Shown here: one piece after another, positions 26,574-30,062 of the stretch | Layout: the number at the start of each line of letters is the position of its first letter | Numbering within the stretch: position 1 is the stretch's first letter | Source: a virus | IMG/VR virus record: IMGVR_UViG_3300032665_000140 | Location: 1-30,062 of that record | Strand: one strand, 5' to 3' | Length of the DNA stretch: 30,062 bases | Translations under genes and position numbers: made by a program | Notes under the pieces: generated by a model | Seen by the model: only the letters and a program-made list of their open reading frames with translations | Database searches by the model: none | Told to the model about the DNA's origin: nothing

Positions 26574-26942
26574 TTATTCTTTAAAATATCTATATGGGAT
26601 TCCATATGTTTTAAGTAAGCTAATAGCCTGCTTGTTTCTGGAAGATTCCCCAAAAACTAATGCGATGCTTGGCTCTGATTCAATCATGGTTACATCAGAA
26701 AATGAAGATTTATCTCTAACTAATTCTTCTTTAATCTTGTAACCCTTTTGCTTCAGAAGCTTTTCTACCTTACCGATATACTCTGTAATCATGTTTTCTG
26801 CACCCTGATTTCCTTTATGTACAAATACAAATTCTTTATCATCTGGATAATGATGTTTGTTATCTTCCAAAAGGAGAGTGACTTGACGAACTAAATCGTT
26901 ATAATCAGTCCACTCTTTACTACCAAAAACTAATGCTCTCAT
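26574..26942 (-). CDS. DUF2493 / YspA-type SLOG protein
   Basis: 122 aa from ATG 26942 (GAAAGGAAAT upstream). MRALVFGSKEWTDYNDLVRQVTLLL, then FVHKGNQGAENMITEYI and a late SIALVFGESSRNKQAISLLKTYGIPYRYF: the Rossmann-like SLOG layout with a GS-x-E/DW start and G-x2-G-A-E/D in the middle. SLOG proteins bind nucleotides or ligands; DUF2493 members are common in phages, role unknown. Confidence 0.8.
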   Translation of the reverse strand: MRALVFGSKEWTDYNDLVRQVTLLLEDNKHHYPDDKEFVFVHKGNQGAENMITEYIGKVEKLLKQKGYKIKEELVRDKSSFSDVTMIESEPSIALVFGESSRNKQAISLLKTYGIPYRYFKE

Positions 26943-26957
26943 GATTTCCTTTCTAAA

Positions 26958-26989
26958 ACACATAAGAACGGTTTCCCGTCCTTATGTGT
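26958..26989 (-). terminator. Terminator with 14-bp stem
   Basis: Minus sense ACACATAAGGACGG-GAAA-CCGTTCTTATGTGT with one mismatch, followed by TTTTAG. Ends transcripts of the disordered-protein genes before the SLOG gene. Confidence 0.85.
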
Positions 26990-27011
26990 ATATATACGTA
27001 TATATAATTAA

Positions 27012-27635
27012 TTACTTACGTGGTGAAAATGCTCCACCCCAAAGAGACTTTTTAAGCTGTGGTTCTGTTGCAACTGGTGCATCAGCAGCCTTCTCTACAG
27101 GTTGATCATTATCGTTTTCTTCTGTAACTTCATCTGCTCCCGCAGCCTTGTTTACATTTGAAGAATCTCCCCAGCACTCGTGTACCATATCGGCACCGCA
27201 GTCTGGGCAAGTTGTTGACTTTGTAATCTTTGTTGGTTGGTTCATCTCATCTGAACGAGATGGTGCAACTGAAGATGTTGCTGAGCTATCAAATGTAGCT
27301 TCTGTAGGTACTGGACCTTCAGGTGCTGCTGATACTGATGTGTTGCCATTAGGATTAGTTTCATTACCAATCAATGGTCCACCTGATGTTGTTGGAAAAT
27401 CTTTTTGAACAGCAATATTTCCCTTTGGATCTGGCTCTGTTGTTTGATCTGACATTGTGTTTCCTCCAATCGTGTAGTCTTTAGGTTGTGCTGCAATTAC
27501 ATTAGTATTTGCAGTTTGTCTTACATAGTTCTCAACGCTTCTTTCGTCACGCTCTTGATCTACTGACGAAGAAGTTCCAATTGCTTTAGAAAAAGCATCT
27601 TTAACGTCTTCGAAAAATTTTTCCACGCTATTCAT
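27012..27635 (-). CDS. Disordered protein with single CPDC zinc motif, 207 aa
   Basis: N-terminal helix (MNSVEKFFEDVKDAFSKAIG), then about 120 low-complexity Thr/Ser/Pro/Asn/Gly residues, a CPDCGADMVHECWG knuckle (C, C, H, C) near residue 143-156, an acidic stretch, and a C-terminal LKKSLWGGAFSPRK. Looks like a structural or scaffold-type accessory; not recognised. Overlaps the upstream stop by one base. Confidence 0.75.
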   Translation of the reverse strand: MNSVEKFFEDVKDAFSKAIGTSSSVDQERDERSVENYVRQTANTNVIAAQPKDYTIGGNTMSDQTTEPDPKGNIAVQKDFPTTSGGPLIGNETNPNGNTSVSAAPEGPVPTEATFDSSATSSVAPSRSDEMNQPTKITKSTTCPDCGADMVHECWGDSSNVNKAAGADEVTEENDNDQPVEKAADAPVATEPQLKKSLWGGAFSPRK

Positions 27636-27874
27636 TATGCGTGAGATCCTGCTTCAGTTGTTGCAATTGGTCCACCTGCATACTGAGGAGTTGTCATTGA
27701 AACATCTTTTCCTGTAAAAGCACCTTGTGTAGTAGCTTTTCCTGGGTTGTTAACACCCAAATCTTTTACTGATGGTGACGTTGAGTCACCGTTAGGTCCT
27801 GCTTGCTCTGTTACTGGAGTAGCGGATGCTGGTTGCTGTGTTCCGCCATCTTTACCTTGCTGATTATTGTCCAT
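27635..27874 (-). CDS. Disordered Gln/Pro/Gly-rich protein, 79 aa
   Basis: MDNNQQGKDGGTQQPASATPVTEQAGPNGDSTS..., no hydrophobic core. Start 27874 is fixed by GGTGGTG; a frame from 27919 is longer but lacks a ribosome site. TATAAT (27904-27899) gives a short leader. Composition resembles the next gene, suggesting a common origin or shared partner. Confidence 0.7.
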   Translation of the reverse strand: MDNNQQGKDGGTQQPASATPVTEQAGPNGDSTSPSVKDLGVNNPGKATTQGAFTGKDVSMTTPQYAGGPIATTEAGSHA

Positions 27875-27928
27875 ATTTAAATCACCACCTTTACGTTTAT
27901 TATACCTTATTAATGCCAAAATTAGAAG

Positions 27929-28264
27929 TTAGTTTTCTGGAAAATCCATCCCCATTTGCTTAAGAATAGCTTCTCCTTCTTCTGTTAGGCTAATAGTTGC
28001 CTCTAAGTTCTCATCATACTCAACATTTGCCAAGCCAGCCTCGAATAGCTCAATTAGAGTATTATCAACATCTGCCATTACTTGCTCCCAAAGTTCTGGC
28101 ATAACTTCGGCTAAGATATCCATATTAAACTTGAACATTCTTTCACCGTACTCATCCATGCCATCCCATTCGGCAGCACCACGATCAACTAAATACTGAA
28201 TCACAAACTCTGTTTCTTCATCAGTCATGCCATCAAAAAACTCATCAAAATCTGGCTCATCCAT
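27929..28264 (-). CDS. Acidic winged-helix-like phage protein, 111 aa, leaderless
   Basis: MDEPDFDEFFDGMTDEETEFVIQYLVDRGAAEWDG..., ending ATISLTEEGEAILKQMG. Helix-strand order with the S-x-TEEG-x-A/E-x-L close of winged-helix domains, very acidic. Similar small proteins are frequent in actinophages. Promoter CTGACA-N17-TATAAT-N6-ATG, no ribosome site. Confidence 0.75.
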   Translation of the reverse strand: MDEPDFDEFFDGMTDEETEFVIQYLVDRGAAEWDGMDEYGERMFKFNMDILAEVMPELWEQVMADVDNTLIELFEAGLANVEYDENLEATISLTEEGEAILKQMGMDFPEN

Positions 28265-28270
28265 ATATTA

Positions 28271-28299
28271 ATTATACCTTATTTCAAGGCTGCTGTCAG
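28271..28299 (-). promoter_or_regulatory. Leaderless promoter of the acidic protein
   Basis: Minus sense CTGACA (28299-28294), N17, TATAAT (28276-28271), 6 bases to ATG 28264. The -35 lies inside the end of the subtilisin gene. Confidence 0.7.
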
Positions 28300-29196
28300 A
28301 TTTAACGTAGGCACATTCTTGGCATAAGTAGCATTTGAAATGCTTGCCGTATTTTTAATTAAAGAGTAAATCTGCTGATAATTAAGGCTAGGCTTTGCTT
28401 GCTTAATAGCAACCCAAGATGCTGCTGAAATTTGAGTAGCAATAGAAGTTCCAATTGAGACTACTGGCTTATTACCTACCGAATTAACAGTCAATGTTCC
28501 AAGAGCATCCCAACCAATGTTAGGGCTATAGTTACTCCAATAAGCAGGAACATTATTCATTTCACCGCCCACTGAGATAATCCCAGTGTTGCATGCTGGG
28601 AAATCAATACTTGATTCATTACCCTCGTTGCCTGCACCAGCGAATACTGGAATATTTAATGATGTTAGTTTTGCAGTAGATGCTGCAATTGCTGAATTAA
28701 TTGGGCATGCACCAGTTACTGGTCTTGCAAAACTCATAGCAACTGCCTGAATATTATAAGTTGATGCGTTAGCTGCAATCCAATTCAAGATAATTGGCAA
28801 ATCAGTATCAAATGGTGCAACCATTAAAGATGGTTTTGTTTCAATTGAAAACGCACGAATGTATACAAAATTAATATTTGGGTTTGTTGCAATTTCTCCA
28901 GCCATCATTTCGCTTCCATGGCCTGTGCCTACTACAGCAAGTTGTGATGGAGTTAACGCTGCAGATCCTGCACCCGTCATTGTTTTTTGACCATTAGGAC
29001 ACGATGCAAAAAATGTTGTATAGCACTGCTCTGCCACAATTTTATTGGCAAACTGTGTAATTGATGGGTCATATCCAGTATCAATGATTGCTACAGTAGG
29101 AGCTGTTGCTGCAAATGTTTTGTTGACTGTAAAAATTGTAATGCCAATTAAGGCTACAATTACTGCAATTATTGTTAAAGCTTTACGTGAATTCAT
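28279..29196 (-). CDS. Secreted subtilisin-like (S8) serine peptidase
   Basis: 305 aa. N-terminal hydrophobic segment (TIIAVIVALIGITIFTV, residues 8-24) as signal or anchor. Catalytic triad D39 (AIIDTGYD), H93 (GTGHGSEMMAGEIA) and S251 (GTSIATQISAA); oxyanion N190 in GAGNEG. No propeptide domain is visible, unlike most exported subtilisins. Cys pairs at 58/66 and 164/202 could form disulfides, consistent with an exported enzyme. Targets could be host surface proteins or the Ig-like protein (inference). RBS AAAGGAAAAG. Confidence 0.9.
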   Translation of the reverse strand: MNSRKALTIIAVIVALIGITIFTVNKTFAATAPTVAIIDTGYDPSITQFANKIVAEQCYTTFFASCPNGQKTMTGAGSAALTPSQLAVVGTGHGSEMMAGEIATNPNINFVYIRAFSIETKPSLMVAPFDTDLPIILNWIAANASTYNIQAVAMSFARPVTGACPINSAIAASTAKLTSLNIPVFAGAGNEGNESSIDFPACNTGIISVGGEMNNVPAYWSNYSPNIGWDALGTLTVNSVGNKPVVSIGTSIATQISAASWVAIKQAKPSLNYQQIYSLIKNTASISNATYAKNVPTLNLTAALK

Positions 29197-29248
29197 TACT
29201 TTTCCTTTTTTAGTAGTATAATTGTATTATACATTAGTGAGGTGTAAT

Positions 29249-29980
29249 ATGTCAATTCTTTCTGAACACATGAATATAAAATTAAGTAACAAATTTGAAA
29301 AGCTTCATGACGAAGCGTTTATTTTTCGCAACTTTTTATCTCAAGATGAGCTTAAAGAAATTATTGATGAAATACATAATATCACCAAAGATACTAAATT
29401 TCAACATTGTGTAAAAATACCTAAGCTTGCTGAATATGAAGATAGATTTAAAAGCCTTTTTTATGGAGAAAAAATATTTATAGAAGATATGTCAGAAGTT
29501 CAAATAAGAGAATCTGGAGTAGGTCAAAGAGTTCATATTGATTTTACTAACCATATGAATCCCTTTTTAGACATGCTTGTAAAAGAAGATTTTTCTGGAG
29601 AAAAAAAACAAATTTTACTAAATCCTCTGGCTTTTATTATTTATTTAAACGATGATTATGAAGGTGGAGAAATATCCTACCCAGAATACTTTTTAAAATA
29701 TAAGCCTAAAGCTGGAGATCTTATTGTTCATTGCGTTGAAGTTCCTCATGGAGTTTTATTAGTAAAATCTGGAATTAGATATACGCATTCTAATGTAATA
29801 AGGTCTAAGTTTTATGTTAATTCAAATATGCTTAAAGAATACACCCCCGATGATAGTCCATATAATCCAGAACTACCGTCGCATCATTCATATTATCATC
29901 AAGAATCTACAAATAAAAGAATGCAAAAGTTGCAAAAAACATATATAGATGAAAGCAAATATACTTTACAGCACCCCTGA
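29249..29980 (+). CDS. 2OG-Fe(II) oxygenase 4
   Basis: 243 aa from ATG 29249 behind GAGGTG; a frame from 29222 runs through the divergent promoter and is rejected. H96-x-D98 (VHIDF), FIIYLNDDYEGGEISYPEYF, KPKAGDLIVH, H167 (VPHGV) and R177 (SGIRYTHS): complete site. Close to the 14461 gene in motif detail. C-terminal 45 residues are extra and His/Tyr-rich. Last 9 bases overlap the opposite-strand tRNA. Confidence 0.9.
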   Translation: MSILSEHMNIKLSNKFEKLHDEAFIFRNFLSQDELKEIIDEIHNITKDTKFQHCVKIPKLAEYEDRFKSLFYGEKIFIEDMSEVQIRESGVGQRVHIDFTNHMNPFLDMLVKEDFSGEKKQILLNPLAFIIYLNDDYEGGEISYPEYFLKYKPKAGDLIVHCVEVPHGVLLVKSGIRYTHSNVIRSKFYVNSNMLKEYTPDDSPYNPELPSHHSYYHQESTNKRMQKLQKTYIDESKYTLQHP

Positions 29981-30044
29981 AGAGATTTGAACTCCCGACC
30001 TGATGGGTAGAAACCATATGCTCTATCCGCTGAGCTACAGGGGC
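29972..30044 (-). tRNA. tRNA-Arg (anticodon TCT)
   Basis: 73-base cloverleaf on the minus strand: acceptor GCCCCTG/CAGGGGT (one G-T), D arm GCTC...GAGC, anticodon loop TTTCTAC with TCT reading AGA, T arm with loop TTCAAAT, discriminator G. CCA is not encoded. AGA is a frequent codon in these AT-rich genes, so it may top up host decoding. Its 3' end overlaps the end of oxygenase 4. tRNA 3' ends are common attachment sites, but no second copy is visible here. Confidence 0.93.
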
Positions 30045-30062
30045 TTATTACTACATTATAGT

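Overview
The window looks like about 30 kb of a low-GC bacteriophage (or prophage) of an actinobacterium. The evidence is a WhiB-family regulator, ThyX, several apparently leaderless genes, dozens of tiny tightly overlapping genes, a DUF932 phage/plasmid protein, an HNH remnant, peptidoglycan-degrading domains and a lone tRNA-Arg. AT-rich codon use and a signal-peptide Ig-like protein with a C-terminal coil would fit a freshwater acI/Nanopelagicales-type host. That host assignment is inference. No terminase, capsid, tail or polymerase gene is visible here.

Layout. (1) Bases 1-2.5 kb, + strand: end of a lysis/structural-type operon (transglycosylase-like protein, permuted NlpC/P60 peptidase, YkgJ-type Cys-cluster protein, small proteins). 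(2) 2.5-12.95 kb, + strand: about 30 mostly very small genes in short operons separated by recurring regulatory cassettes. The cassettes combine 9-bp direct repeats of TGTCCGA, CRP/GlxR-like palindromes (TGTGA-N6-TCACA), TTTACGA repeats 23 bp apart, and a promoter type with TGTCAGTGG at a fixed 16 bp from the -10 box. Recognisable genes are the DUF932 protein and an Api92/DUF1281-like protein; three RKDY-type paralogues, a signal-peptide protein and many zinc-ribbon miniproteins accompany them. (3) 12.95-13.63 kb: a gene-free, AT-rich stretch where the two transcription arms converge. It starts with a strong terminator and carries an array of 24-bp-spaced TTTACGAAT repeats, so it is a candidate replication origin or operator array. 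(4) 13.63-29.2 kb, - strand: HNH remnant; six 2OG-Fe(II) dioxygenase or cupin-fold proteins, one of which has lost its metal ligands; chains of overlapping small genes; a pyrimidine-dimer-glycosylase-like protein; ThyX; small membrane proteins (DUF1003, PnuC-like, DUF2061); a 581-aa secreted Ig-like protein; an HslV-like Ntn hydrolase; thioredoxin; WhiB; GroES; a DUF2493/SLOG protein; disordered proteins; and a secreted subtilisin. (5) 29.2-30.06 kb: a further 2OG-Fe(II) oxygenase on +, whose 3' end overlaps a tRNA-Arg(TCT) on -.

How it may fit together. The left arm looks like an early/regulatory region with stacked operators and host-type promoters, many placed inside the upstream gene. The right arm carries nucleotide metabolism (ThyX), DNA repair, proteostasis/redox helpers (GroES, thioredoxin, HslV-like, subtilisin) and an unusual concentration of dioxygenases whose substrates cannot be told from sequence. 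All functional calls come from motif recognition by eye; no database search was possible.
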